Origin: Nitrobacteraceae bacterium AZCC 1564
GTDB taxonomy: Bacteria; Pseudomonadota; Alphaproteobacteria; Rhizobiales; Xanthobacteraceae
NCBI GenBank assembly: GCA_036924835.1
Contig: JBAGRR010000001.1
Location: 5,905,001-5,969,000, forward strand
Reading direction: 5' to 3'
DNA: 64,000 nucleotides
Part shown: positions 44,660 through 53,384 of the stretch, piece after piece
Position numbering within the stretch: the first letter of the stretch is position 1
Layout: each line of letters opens with the position of its first letter
Notes under the pieces: generated by a model
Databases searched by the model: none
The model's input: only the letters and a program-made list of their open reading frames with translations
Told to the model about the DNA's origin: nothing
Position numbers and translations under genes: made by a program

Positions 44660-45460
44660 ATGTCGATTAGGATGACGCGCCGCCGCGCTCTCGCGGCGGG
44701 CATGACTGGTGCTGCCATTGCGGCAACCGGGTTTGAGGCCGCTGGTGCGCAGCAGACAGCAAAGACCTTCGTATTGGTGCATGGCGCCTGGCACGGAGGA
44801 TGGTGCTGGCGCCGGGTGTCCGATCTGCTCGAGAAGCAGGGGCACAAGGTTTTCGCGCCCACGCTCACAGGGCTTGGCGAGCGCTCTCATCTCCTAACTA
44901 AAGATGTCAATGTCAGCACGCACGTCACCGACATTGTGAACGTCTTGAAGTGGGAAGATATTAAGGACGTCGTTCTGGTGGGCCACTCCTACGGTGGACT
45001 GGTCATCAGCGGCGTGGCTGAGCAGGCTGCCGACAAGATTTCGTCGATCATATTCCTCGATGCGTTCTTGCCGGAGAATGGCGACAGCCTGCTTGAGAAG
45101 TCATCGCCCGCGTTCAAGTCGGCCATCGAAGCCGCGCTTGGCCGCAACGAAGTCTCGTTCAAGGCCCCACCAGCGTCAGCGTTCGGTGTCGAGGAAAAGG
45201 ATCGTGCGTGGGTGGATTCAAAAACAACCCCACAGCCGATCGGCACGTACACCGAGAAGGCAACCTACACCGGAGGCCGGGAGAAGATCGCCAAGAAGGC
45301 CTATATCCGAGCCGAGGGATATAAGAGCCCGACCTTTGACGCGAACGTCGTTAAGGTGAAGGGGAAATCGGATTGGAAACTTGCCGAGATGCAGACCGGG
45401 CACGACGCGATGGTGACTGCGCCGGATCAGCTTGTTACGCTGCTGCTGCAGTTCGCGTAA
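44660..45460 (+). CDS. Tat-exported alpha/beta hydrolase
   Basis: A 266-residue hydrolase. The N-terminus has a twin-arginine-type signal (MTRRRALAAGMTGAAIAA, processed near GAQ). The mature part begins FVLVHGAWHGGWCWRRV, with nucleophile Ser in GHSYGG, like the salicylate-binding/hydroxynitrile-lyase-type esterases. Its location after the operon palindrome suggests its own promoter, and export would let it work on a substrate before uptake by the adjacent importer. It is convergent with the response regulator gene, 13 bases apart. Confidence 0.9.
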   Translation: MSIRMTRRRALAAGMTGAAIAATGFEAAGAQQTAKTFVLVHGAWHGGWCWRRVSDLLEKQGHKVFAPTLTGLGERSHLLTKDVNVSTHVTDIVNVLKWEDIKDVVLVGHSYGGLVISGVAEQAADKISSIIFLDAFLPENGDSLLEKSSPAFKSAIEAALGRNEVSFKAPPASAFGVEEKDRAWVDSKTTPQPIGTYTEKATYTGGREKIAKKAYIRAEGYKSPTFDANVVKVKGKSDWKLAEMQTGHDAMVTAPDQLVTLLLQFA

Positions 45461-45473
45461 CTGTCCGATCGGA

Positions 45474-46403
45474 TCATCCCGACCGCTTCTGATTGGCGTT
45501 GGCAACCGCTGCAGCCGCAGTCCGGTTTTCAACGCCAAGTTTCGCGTAAATCTGTTCGAGATGCTTGTCGACCGTGCGCGGGCTGAGCCCGAGGATCTGC
45601 GCGATATCCCGGTTGGTCTTTCCCTTGCTGAGCCAGGACAGCACTTCACCCTCGCGGCTTGTCAGTCCCAGCTCCTGGCTGAATTCCGCGGGTGATGCCG
45701 AGCTGGTATCGCGCGCGAGCCGCAGAAGAAATTCATTTGATCCGAGCCTGCCCATGTATTGCAGGCGAAGCTGATGGTTTTCCGAGAAGGTGAGGGTTTC
45801 CGGTGGCTTTGTCTTGGCCTGGCTGCCGGCGATTTGTTCCAGCCATTCGCGCCATGGCCGAGGAAGAATGAAACCATTGCCGGGGCTTTCGGCAGAATCT
45901 TGCGCCAAAAGCTTCTGCGCCTGCGGGGTGGACCACATGATCGCTCCAGAGCGGTTAACTGCAAAAAGAGAGCGTCCTGAGACGTCCAGCGCAGCTCGGG
46001 CGCTTTGAGTCAATCTGGCGTTCGCAAGATGGACCTTGATGCGCGCAAGCATTTCGGCGACCACAATCGGCTTGGCAACGTAGTCGACGCCCCCGGCTTC
46101 AAGGCCGCGAATGATGTGCTCTGTCTCCGCGAGCCCCGTCATAAAGATCACCGGGACGTGGTCGAGGCCGGAAACTCGTTTCAATCTGCGGCAAGTCTCA
46201 AACCCGTCGATTCCCGGCATGACCGCGTCCAGCAGAATAATGTCCGGAGTAATCTGTTCCACAATGCGCATCGCGGACGCGCCATCTAGCGCAACCATGA
46301 CTGTCATGCCGGCATTGTCGAGTGCATCGGTCAAGAGCCGCAGCGTGTCCGGGGAATCATCGACAACAAGCGCGACATCGCGCTTCTTTGCATCATTGTT
46401 CAT
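45474..46403 (-). CDS. Response regulator with LuxR-type DNA-binding domain
   Basis: A 309-residue regulator: receiver domain with phosphorylation site Asp59 (IILLDAVMPG), the Asp pair VVDDSPD and the Lys in YVAKPI; a central PAS-like stretch (about 130-230, SLFAVNRSGAIMWS); and a C-terminal LuxR HTH (LTSREGEVLSWLSKGKTNRDIAQIL, TVDKHLEQIYAKLGV). It overlaps the end of the sensor kinase gene by 11 bases, so it is its partner. The likely target is the divergent amide-uptake operon. The central domain is unusual for this class. Confidence 0.94.
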   Translation of the reverse strand: MNNDAKKRDVALVVDDSPDTLRLLTDALDNAGMTVMVALDGASAMRIVEQITPDIILLDAVMPGIDGFETCRRLKRVSGLDHVPVIFMTGLAETEHIIRGLEAGGVDYVAKPIVVAEMLARIKVHLANARLTQSARAALDVSGRSLFAVNRSGAIMWSTPQAQKLLAQDSAESPGNGFILPRPWREWLEQIAGSQAKTKPPETLTFSENHQLRLQYMGRLGSNEFLLRLARDTSSASPAEFSQELGLTSREGEVLSWLSKGKTNRDIAQILGLSPRTVDKHLEQIYAKLGVENRTAAAAVANANQKRSG

Positions 46404-49400
46404 GTGGCTCGAGTATCTTTAGCGTGGCAAAATATTGATTGAAATCGAACTGATCGATGAGCCCGCGCATGCGGGTCACGAAGGCGGCCTGTTCGGGATA
46501 GTCGGCGCTGAGCTGGTCGAGCTTCTCGTGGATAGCTTTGACGTGCCCGATTTGTCCAAGGTCAATCAGTTCAGCGACGTCTTGTGCTGACGGATACGCA
46601 CTCTTTCCAGGCGCCCAGATCGGCTCGGGAATATCGTCGCTGGCATATTGCCAGTCGATTTTGAGCAGCTGTCCAATTTGTTCGAGAAGCCGATGAACAT
46701 CCACGGGCTTCATCAGATAGCCGTCATGATAGGGCTCAGCCAGCGGCGTCCGATGGGCCTCAATGGCGCTTGCGGAGATCATCAAAATACGCGCCTGACG
46801 ATGACCGGTTGCGCGGAGTGTCTTCGCCACGGTCCAGCCATCCATGCCAGCCATCGATATATCCAGAAGAAAGAGGTCCGGTTGGCAATGCTGCGCGAGT
46901 GTCAGGCACGATGGTCCATCCTGCGCGCTGAGCATGATAAAGCCGAGTGGCGCGAGGATTTCCCGTAACAGATCACGTTGGGTCGGGTCGTCGTCGGTGA
47001 CAAGGATGGTTTTGCGTGGTCCGTGATAGCCGAACACGGGTTCTGCAATCGGAGCGATCCGCTTCGGATTTGTCACCTCGGACAACAGCAGCTTGACACG
47101 AAACGTGCTGCCTTTGCCGACGGCACTGGAGACGTTGATGTCGCCGCCCATGACACCAGCGAGAAGGCGGCTGATGGTGAGTCCGAGCCCCGTGCCAGTA
47201 TGCGGTTGGGCTTCGCCCAGGGCACCGCGCTCAAACGGTGCAAAGATGCGTTCAAGATCATCTGGCCGGATACCGGGCCCGGTATCGATGATCTCGAATT
47301 CTGCCACGGGGCTGCGATAGTGCATGACAAAGCACACGCCGCCACGCGACGTGAACTTGATGGCGTTCGACAGAAGGTTAATCAGTATCTGGCGAAGGCG
47401 CTTTTCATCGGTGTAGACAACAGGCGGAAGGTTGCCGTGGCGCTGGAAGAGGAATTCGATGTTTTTGGCCGCGGCTTGCAGGCGGAACATGCCGACCAGC
47501 TGATCGAGAAAATCACCGAGACGAACTTCGTCGCGCGAGAGATAAAGCCGTCCCGCCTCGATCTTTGAGATGTCGAGAATTCCATCGATAAGGCCCGATA
47601 AGTGATCAGCACTTCGCCGCATGACCCGCACCTGATCGCGCGGCTTGGCCGGTAGGCTTGCATCCTGTTCTAGGAGCTGGGCATAGCCGCTGATGGCATT
47701 GAGCGGCGAGCGCAGCTCGTGGCTCAGACCGACAACGTATCGGCTTTTCGCCAGATTGGCGGCTTCGGCAACTTCCTTGGCTCGCTGCAATTCGGCGTCG
47801 GTGCGTTTGTGAGCGTCGATTTCCTGAATCAGCAGCGCGGTCTGCCGTTTTGTTTCAGCTTCGGCCGCGTGGCGGCTCTGCCGCGCCAGCACGAACAGCC
47901 ACGCGACAACGCCGATGATGATCGAGAGGGCGAAGAAGACCTTCCATAGAACCTCGGAAAGATGAGTTTGATCGAATCCGATCGCAGCGGATGTCTGCAG
48001 GTAAATGAGGCCGAGGATCAAACCGACGAGCCCGGCTGAGGCGGCGAAGACGCCGAGATAATGCCCAAGCTGAGAGTTGAGGCGAGCGTAGAGCGTTTCG
48101 GGAAGAAGCTTTCCAAGTGTCTCTGCAAACTGAGCCGGCGCGTGCGCATGAGGTTTGCAGAGGTCATGGCATCGTGCGTCGAGAGAACAGCACAACGAGC
48201 AGATCGGGCCTGAATAGGCGGGGCATGATGCCATGTCTTCAGGTTCGAACGCGTGTTCACAGATACAGCACTTGATGGTCTCGAGGTTTTGCCAGCTTCG
48301 CTTAGGCTTTCGCGCGATGTAGTATTTTCCGCTCGTAGCGAATGCGATGGCCGGTGCAGTGATGAACGCAGTCAGGAGCGCGACGAACGGCGCAAGCGCT
48401 TTCGCGGTCGGGCCGAAAAATCCGTAGAATGCGCTGATCGATACAACAGTCGAAATGGCCATGGCACCAACGCCGACGGGATTGATGTCGTAAAGGTGCG
48501 CACGCTTGAACTCCATTGTTGGCGGCCGAAGACCGAGCGGCTTGTTGATAATCAGATCTGCGACAAGCGCGCCGACCCAAGCAATGGCAACGTTGGAGTA
48601 TAGCGCAAGTGTCTGTTCCAGCGCCTTGTAGACACCGATTTCCATCAGCAACAAAGCGACCAGCACATTGAAGACCAGCCAGACAACGCGGCCTGGGTGG
48701 CTATGGGTGAGCCGCGAGAAGAAGTTCGACCACGCAATGGAGCCCGCATAGGCATTCGTTACGTTGATCTTCAACTGGGAGAGGATGACGAAGGTCCCGG
48801 TAAGGGCAAGTGCGACGTCCGGCTGCGCAAATACATACCGGAAGGCCTCCAGGTACATATGGGACGGCTCAGCCGCGTATTCTGCGGAAACACCGTGCTT
48901 GAGCGCAAAGTAGGCCAGGAAGGAGCCAGCGAGGAGCTTGACGGTGCCGGGGATGATCCATCCCGGTCCGGCGCTGACCATGGCGATCCACCATGATCGT
49001 TTGGATGTGCGTCGATCACGTGGAAGAAAGCGTAGAAAGTCGACCTGTTCGCCGATCTGCGCCACCAATGAGAACACCACGGCGGCAGCGGTGCCAAACA
49101 ACAGGAGATCGAGTTGTCCTGACGGATCTCCATGCTCCCCGGCAAATGCGCGCCATTCGGCGAAGGACGTGGGGCTTTTGATCGCAATGGCCGCAAAGGG
49201 AAGGATGTGGAGCAAAATCCAGAACGGCTGGGTCCACAGTTGGAAGCGGCTGATCAGCGTGATGCCGTGCGTCACCAGCGGAATGATGACGATGGCGCCC
49301 ACCAGATAACCGATGGGGCGGGGCAGGCCGAAGCACAGCTCCAGCGCCATGGCCAGAATGACGGCTTCGATGGCGAAGAAGATGAAAGTAAAGGAGGCAT

Positions 49401-49764
49401 AGATCAACGAGGTGATGGTTGATCCGATGTAGCCAAAGCCTGCCCCGCGCGTCAGCAGGTCGATGTCGACGCCATATCTGGCGGCGTAATAGGCAATCGG
49501 CAGGCCGCAACAAAAGATAATCACACTGACGACTAAAATAGCGGCAGTCGCATTGGTCACGCCGTAGTTCAGCGTGATGGTGCCGCCGATGGCTTCCAGC
49601 GCAAGGAATGAGATCGCGCCAAGCGCGGTGTTCGCCACGCGAGATGCAGACCAGCGGCGCGCGCTCTTGGCTGTGAACCGAAGTGCGTAGTCCTCAAGGG
49701 TTTGGTTCGCAACCCATTGATTATACTGGCGCCTGATGCGGTCTATGCGCTGACGACCGACCAA
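46393..49764 (-). CDS. Hybrid sensor histidine kinase fused to an NCS1 permease domain
   Basis: An 1123-residue protein. Residues about 20-480 form an NCS1 (purine/cytosine/allantoin) permease-like domain with about 12 membrane segments. At about 495-537 comes a nine-cysteine segment (CCIC, SCPAYSGPICSLCC, CHDLC) suited to zinc or Fe-S binding, then two further membrane segments, a coiled coil, a HisKA domain (His near 682 in LSHELRSPLN), an HATPase domain (TGPGIRPDD, GTGLGLTISR) and a receiver (Asp near 967, LFLLDISMAGMDG). It probably senses a nitrogen compound through the permease part and signals to the overlapping response-regulator gene. The start is TTG 49764, with GGGAGG seven bases upstream. 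Confidence 0.93.
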   Translation of the reverse strand: MVGRQRIDRIRRQYNQWVANQTLEDYALRFTAKSARRWSASRVANTALGAISFLALEAIGGTITLNYGVTNATAAILVVSVIIFCCGLPIAYYAARYGVDIDLLTRGAGFGYIGSTITSLIYASFTFIFFAIEAVILAMALELCFGLPRPIGYLVGAIVIIPLVTHGITLISRFQLWTQPFWILLHILPFAAIAIKSPTSFAEWRAFAGEHGDPSGQLDLLLFGTAAAVVFSLVAQIGEQVDFLRFLPRDRRTSKRSWWIAMVSAGPGWIIPGTVKLLAGSFLAYFALKHGVSAEYAAEPSHMYLEAFRYVFAQPDVALALTGTFVILSQLKINVTNAYAGSIAWSNFFSRLTHSHPGRVVWLVFNVLVALLLMEIGVYKALEQTLALYSNVAIAWVGALVADLIINKPLGLRPPTMEFKRAHLYDINPVGVGAMAISTVVSISAFYGFFGPTAKALAPFVALLTAFITAPAIAFATSGKYYIARKPKRSWQNLETIKCCICEHAFEPEDMASCPAYSGPICSLCCSLDARCHDLCKPHAHAPAQFAETLGKLLPETLYARLNSQLGHYLGVFAASAGLVGLILGLIYLQTSAAIGFDQTHLSEVLWKVFFALSIIIGVVAWLFVLARQSRHAAEAETKRQTALLIQEIDAHKRTDAELQRAKEVAEAANLAKSRYVVGLSHELRSPLNAISGYAQLLEQDASLPAKPRDQVRVMRRSADHLSGLIDGILDISKIEAGRLYLSRDEVRLGDFLDQLVGMFRLQAAAKNIEFLFQRHGNLPPVVYTDEKRLRQILINLLSNAIKFTSRGGVCFVMHYRSPVAEFEIIDTGPGIRPDDLERIFAPFERGALGEAQPHTGTGLGLTISRLLAGVMGGDINVSSAVGKGSTFRVKLLLSEVTNPKRIAPIAEPVFGYHGPRKTILVTDDDPTQRDLLREILAPLGFIMLSAQDGPSCLTLAQHCQPDLFLLDISMAGMDGWTVAKTLRATGHRQARILMISASAIEAHRTPLAEPYHDGYLMKPVDVHRLLEQIGQLLKIDWQYASDDIPEPIWAPGKSAYPSAQDVAELIDLGQIGHVKAIHEKLDQLSADYPEQAAFVTRMRGLIDQFDFNQYFATLKILEPHEQ

Positions 49765-49826
49765 ACCCGCACCTCCCGAGCATTCGTTGAAGCCGATTCA
49801 AAATCTACGTCGCGCTTTTGCGGTGC

Positions 49827-49860
49827 CGTATGCGCGATTTCGCGTATGCGTGCATTGCAC
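49827..49860. promoter_or_regulatory. Direct repeat and palindrome upstream of the amide-uptake operon
   Basis: In the 149-base gap between the sensor kinase and the binding-protein gene, CGTATGCG occurs at 49827-49834 and 49843-49850, 16 bases apart, followed by the palindrome GTGCA-T-TGCAC at 49850-49860. These are plausible sites for the LuxR-type response regulator. Inference from position and symmetry. Confidence 0.4.
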
Positions 49861-49913
49861 AAACCGGGCCATCCTCATCCCACCAAAGCGTTGTTCAACG
49901 AGAAGGGGTGGCC

Positions 49914-51173
49914 ATGTCGGACAAAAACGATCGAGGATTACAATCTCCATTCAGGCGTAAGATGTTGATGGGCATGGCGGCTTTGCCCGCTCTGTCGCTG
50001 CTACCGACACCGTCCTTCGGCGCGGGTCCGGCGACCTCTGCCGTCAACACCACAGGACTTGCCGTGACCGATACTGAGGTCACGGTCGGTATCCTGCACT
50101 CGGCCACCGGCACCATGGCCATCTCCGAGACCGGATCGATTGAGGCGGAGAAGCTGGCCATCGAGCAGATCAATGCTGCCGGCGGCGTGCTCGGCCGCAA
50201 GATCAAGTTCATTCAGGAAGACGGCGCCAGCGACTGGCCGACCTTTGCCGAAAAGGCCAAGAAGCTGCTTGTCAACGACAAGGTCGCGGCCATTATGGGT
50301 TGCTGGACCTCGGCCTCGCGCAAGGCCGTGCTGCCAGTGATGGAGCAGTACAACGGCATGCTCTACTACCCGACCTTTTATGAAGGTCTCGAGCAGTCGA
50401 AGAACGTGATCTACACTGGCCAGGAAGCCACGCAGCAGATCCTTGCCGGCCTGAACTGGATCACGAAAGAGAAGGGCGCCAAGAGCTTCTACTTCATCGG
50501 ATCGGATTACATCTGGCCGCGTACATCGAACAAGATCGCGCGCAAGCACATCGAGAACTTCCTCAAGCTCAAGGTGGTCGGCGAAGAGTACTTCCCGCTT
50601 GGCCACACCCAGTTCAACTCGGTCATCAACAAGATCAAGCTGACCAAGCCTGATGTGATCTTCACCGACGTCGTGGGCGGCTCGAACGTGGCCTTCTACA
50701 AGCAGCTCAAGGCAGCCGGCATCGATCTGTCGAAGCAGACGCTTCTCACCATCTCGGTGACGGAAGACGAAATCGACGGCATTGGCGGCGAAAACATCGC
50801 GGGCGCCTACGCTTGCATGAAGTACTTCCAGTCGCTCAAGAACGACAACAACGCGAAATTTGTCCCCGCCTTCCAGAAGATGTGGGGCGAGAAGACGGTG
50901 ATCGGTGACGTGACCCAGGCTGCATATCTCGGCCCGTGGCTGTGGAAGCTGACGGTCGAAAAGGCCCAGAGCTTCGACATCGATAAAATCGCAGCAGCTT
51001 CGCCTGGTGTTGAATTCAAGGAGGCTCCGGAGGGCTACGTCCGGATCCACGAGAACCATCACCTCTGGTCGAAGACCCGCGTCGGTCGCGCCCGTCTCGA
51101 TGGTCAGTTCGACGTGATCTACGAGACCGCAGATCTGGTCGAGCCCGATCCGTTCCCCAAGGGCTACCAATAG
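49914..51173 (+). CDS. Urea/short-chain-amide ABC transporter substrate-binding protein
   Basis: A 419-residue UrtA/FmdD-like periplasmic binding protein. The export signal has two arginines (SPFRRKMLMGMAALPALSLL) and may be Tat- or Sec-dependent. The mature body (VTVGILHSATGTMAISETGSI, AAIMGCWTSASRKAVLPVME, YEGLEQSKNVIYTG) is closely urea-transporter-like. With formamidase and amidase downstream, the natural ligand is more likely a short amide such as formamide or acetamide, or urea. ATG 49914 is preceded by AGAAGGGG. A large hairpin follows the gene. Confidence 0.95.
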   Translation: MSDKNDRGLQSPFRRKMLMGMAALPALSLLPTPSFGAGPATSAVNTTGLAVTDTEVTVGILHSATGTMAISETGSIEAEKLAIEQINAAGGVLGRKIKFIQEDGASDWPTFAEKAKKLLVNDKVAAIMGCWTSASRKAVLPVMEQYNGMLYYPTFYEGLEQSKNVIYTGQEATQQILAGLNWITKEKGAKSFYFIGSDYIWPRTSNKIARKHIENFLKLKVVGEEYFPLGHTQFNSVINKIKLTKPDVIFTDVVGGSNVAFYKQLKAAGIDLSKQTLLTISVTEDEIDGIGGENIAGAYACMKYFQSLKNDNNAKFVPAFQKMWGEKTVIGDVTQAAYLGPWLWKLTVEKAQSFDIDKIAAASPGVEFKEAPEGYVRIHENHHLWSKTRVGRARLDGQFDVIYETADLVEPDPFPKGYQ

Positions 51174-51224
51174 CGCTTCTCCTCAGCTCCCTGGCAGCGG
51201 CCGTCAAAAGCCGCGCTGAAGACC

Positions 51225-51253
51225 CCCGCGCCGCACTTGGCCTGCGGCGCGGG
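51225..51253 (+). terminator. Intercistronic GC hairpin after the binding-protein gene
   Basis: CCCGCGCCGCA (51225-51235) and TGCGGCGCGGG (51243-51253), an 11-bp perfect stem with a 7-base loop and no T-run. It lies between the binding-protein and permease genes, a position where such hairpins protect the upstream mRNA and make binding protein more abundant than permease. It may act as a partial terminator. Confidence 0.65.
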
Positions 51254-51280
51254 ATCCTTTCCCTGACGGAGGACGGATCG

Positions 51281-52207
51281 ATGTTCGGCGATTATTCGAT
51301 TGGTGATCTTGGCGCAATCTTCGCGATGCAGGGCTTCGCGGGACTGATCCTGTTTTCTGTGTATGTGCTGATGGCGTTGGGGCTGGCGATCATCTTCGGC
51401 CAGATGGGCGTCATCAACATGACCCACGGCGAGTTCATGATCCTCGGGGCCTACGTCACGTGGATGACGTCGAACTTCTTCCAGGCGCATCTTCCATCCC
51501 TGTTTGGGGGCTATTTCTTCGTTGCGATGATCCTGGCCTTTATCGCGTCCGGCGCGCTGGGGATGCTGGTCGAGTGGGGGCTGATCAGGCACCTCTACAA
51601 ACGGCCGCTAGACACGCTGCTTGCAACCTGGGGCCTGAGCCTCATCCTTCAGCAGGCTTATCGTTCGATCTTTGGCGCCCGCGAAGTCGGCGTTGAATTG
51701 CCGCAGTGGATGCTGGGATCGCTGCATGTCACCGATACGATTGAGGTGCAGATCAACGGCATCTTCGTGATGTGCTTGACCGTGCTCATCACCCTCGGTG
51801 TCGTGTACATCCTCTATCTGTCGCGGTTCGGCCGGCAGGTTCGCGCGGTCGTGCAAAACCGCATCATGGCGGGCGCTGTCGGCATCAACACCGAAAAGGT
51901 AGACCGTTTCACCTTCGGTCTTGGCTGCGGGATTGCAGGAATCGCCGGCAGCGCATTCACCATGATCGGCTCCACGGGGCCGACATCGGGCCAGCTCTAC
52001 ATCGTCGATACCTTCCTGGTCGTCGTGTTCGGCGGCGCCGCAAGCCTGCTCGGCACCATCGCCTCGGCCTTCAGCATCTCGCAGACCCAGTCGACGCTCG
52101 AGTTCTTCCTGTCGGGATCGATGGCCAAGGTGATCACGCTGCTGTCGATTGTCGCAATCCTGATGGTGCGTCCGCAGGGCCTGTTCGCCCTCAAGGTCCG
52201 CAAGTGA
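51281..52207 (+). CDS. Branched-chain-type ABC permease, UrtB/LivH-like
   Basis: A 308-residue permease with eight or more membrane segments; ALGLAIIFGQMGVINMTHGEFMILGAY is the standard LivH/UrtB N-terminal signature and NRIMAGAVGINTEKVDRFTFGLGCGIAGIAG the coupling-helix region. It pairs with the UrtC-like protein encoded 12 bases later. GGAGG precedes ATG 51281. Confidence 0.95.
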   Translation: MFGDYSIGDLGAIFAMQGFAGLILFSVYVLMALGLAIIFGQMGVINMTHGEFMILGAYVTWMTSNFFQAHLPSLFGGYFFVAMILAFIASGALGMLVEWGLIRHLYKRPLDTLLATWGLSLILQQAYRSIFGAREVGVELPQWMLGSLHVTDTIEVQINGIFVMCLTVLITLGVVYILYLSRFGRQVRAVVQNRIMAGAVGINTEKVDRFTFGLGCGIAGIAGSAFTMIGSTGPTSGQLYIVDTFLVVVFGGAASLLGTIASAFSISQTQSTLEFFLSGSMAKVITLLSIVAILMVRPQGLFALKVRK

Positions 52208-52219
52208 GAGGCAGAAGCC

Positions 52220-53374
52220 ATGACCAACAACACGCGCTTTGCAACCAAGTCTGAACTTCTCGGCATCGCCGCGCTCGCCTTGCTGCTGGTTGTCATTCTG
52301 CCGCTGACGCTCGACGTCTTCCGATTGAACCTGGTGGCGAAGTATTTGACTTACGCCTTCGTCGCGCTGGGCCTCGTGATCTGCTGGGGCTACGGCGGCA
52401 TTCTTAGCCTCGGGCAGGGCGTGTTCTTTGGGCTCGGCGGTTATTGCATGGCGATGTTCCTCAAGCTTGAGGCATCGAGTGTCGAGAACACCAAGATCCA
52501 GTCCACGCCCGGCATTCCGGACTTCATGGACTGGAATCAGATCACGTCGTTGCCGTTCTTCTGGCAGCCGTTCCACAGCCTGACTTTCACGATTATCGCG
52601 ATCATCGTTCTGCCGGGTCTGTTCGCCTTCATCCTTGGCGCAGCGATGTTCAAGCGCCGGGTGGGTGGCACTTACTTCGCGATCATTACCCAGGCGATTG
52701 CCGCCATCATGACGATCCTGATCATCGGTCAACAGGGTTACACCGGTGGCATCAATGGCATGACGGATCTGCGCACGTTGAAGGGATGGGACATCCGGCC
52801 GGATCACGCCAAGGTCATCCTCTACTTCTTTGAAGTGGCCTGTCTGTTCGGCTGTATCGCCGTCGCGCAATTCATCCGGCATTCCAAGCTGGGGCGCATT
52901 CTGGTGGCGATGCGCGAAAAGGAGGATCGGGTCCGGTTTTCTGGTTATAGCGTCGCCAACTTCAAGATCTTCGCGTTCTGCATCGCGGCTGTCTTTGCAG
53001 CGATCGGCGGCGCGATGTTTACCCTCGAAGTCGGGTTCATGTCGCCGTCCTTCGTCGGCATCGTGCCCTCCATTGAAATGGTGATCTACACGGCCGTCGG
53101 TGGCCGGTTGTCGATCCTCGGCGCTGTCTACGGCACGCTGCTGGTTAACTTCGCCAAGACGAGCTTCTCGGAGTCCTTCCCTGAGTTGTGGCTGTTTGGC
53201 CTCGGTGCTTTGTTCATTGCCGTTGTCCTCGCATTCCCGAATGGGCTGGCAGGTATCTGGCGCGATCATGTGCAGTCTACCATCGATCGCTTCATTGCGG
53301 CCCGTAAGCCGAAGTCAGACGGCAAGAGTGGTTGGACCAGCGGCTCGGTCGCCGACGGCGCACCGGCAGAGTAG
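52220..53374 (+). CDS. Branched-chain-type ABC permease, UrtC/LivM-like
   Basis: A 384-residue permease, with the LivM/UrtC signature WGYGGILSLGQGVFFGLGGYCMAMFL near residue 55 and AMREKEDRVRFSGYSVANFKIFAFC near 230. Its C-terminal tail (KPKSDGKSGW and onward) is hydrophilic. It forms the second half of the membrane channel with the UrtB-like protein. Ten bases separate it from the first ATPase gene. Confidence 0.95.
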   Translation: MTNNTRFATKSELLGIAALALLLVVILPLTLDVFRLNLVAKYLTYAFVALGLVICWGYGGILSLGQGVFFGLGGYCMAMFLKLEASSVENTKIQSTPGIPDFMDWNQITSLPFFWQPFHSLTFTIIAIIVLPGLFAFILGAAMFKRRVGGTYFAIITQAIAAIMTILIIGQQGYTGGINGMTDLRTLKGWDIRPDHAKVILYFFEVACLFGCIAVAQFIRHSKLGRILVAMREKEDRVRFSGYSVANFKIFAFCIAAVFAAIGGAMFTLEVGFMSPSFVGIVPSIEMVIYTAVGGRLSILGAVYGTLLVNFAKTSFSESFPELWLFGLGALFIAVVLAFPNGLAGIWRDHVQSTIDRFIAARKPKSDGKSGWTSGSVADGAPAE

Positions 53375-53384
53375 GAGGGCTCAC

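Noticed and set aside
50001-51170. Long open frame antisense to the binding-protein gene
   Set aside because: It mirrors the codon pattern of a clear UrtA-like gene on the other strand, has no family resemblance and no ribosome-binding site. Other long antisense frames, such as those at 51608-53269 and 54904-56079, were dropped for the same reason.
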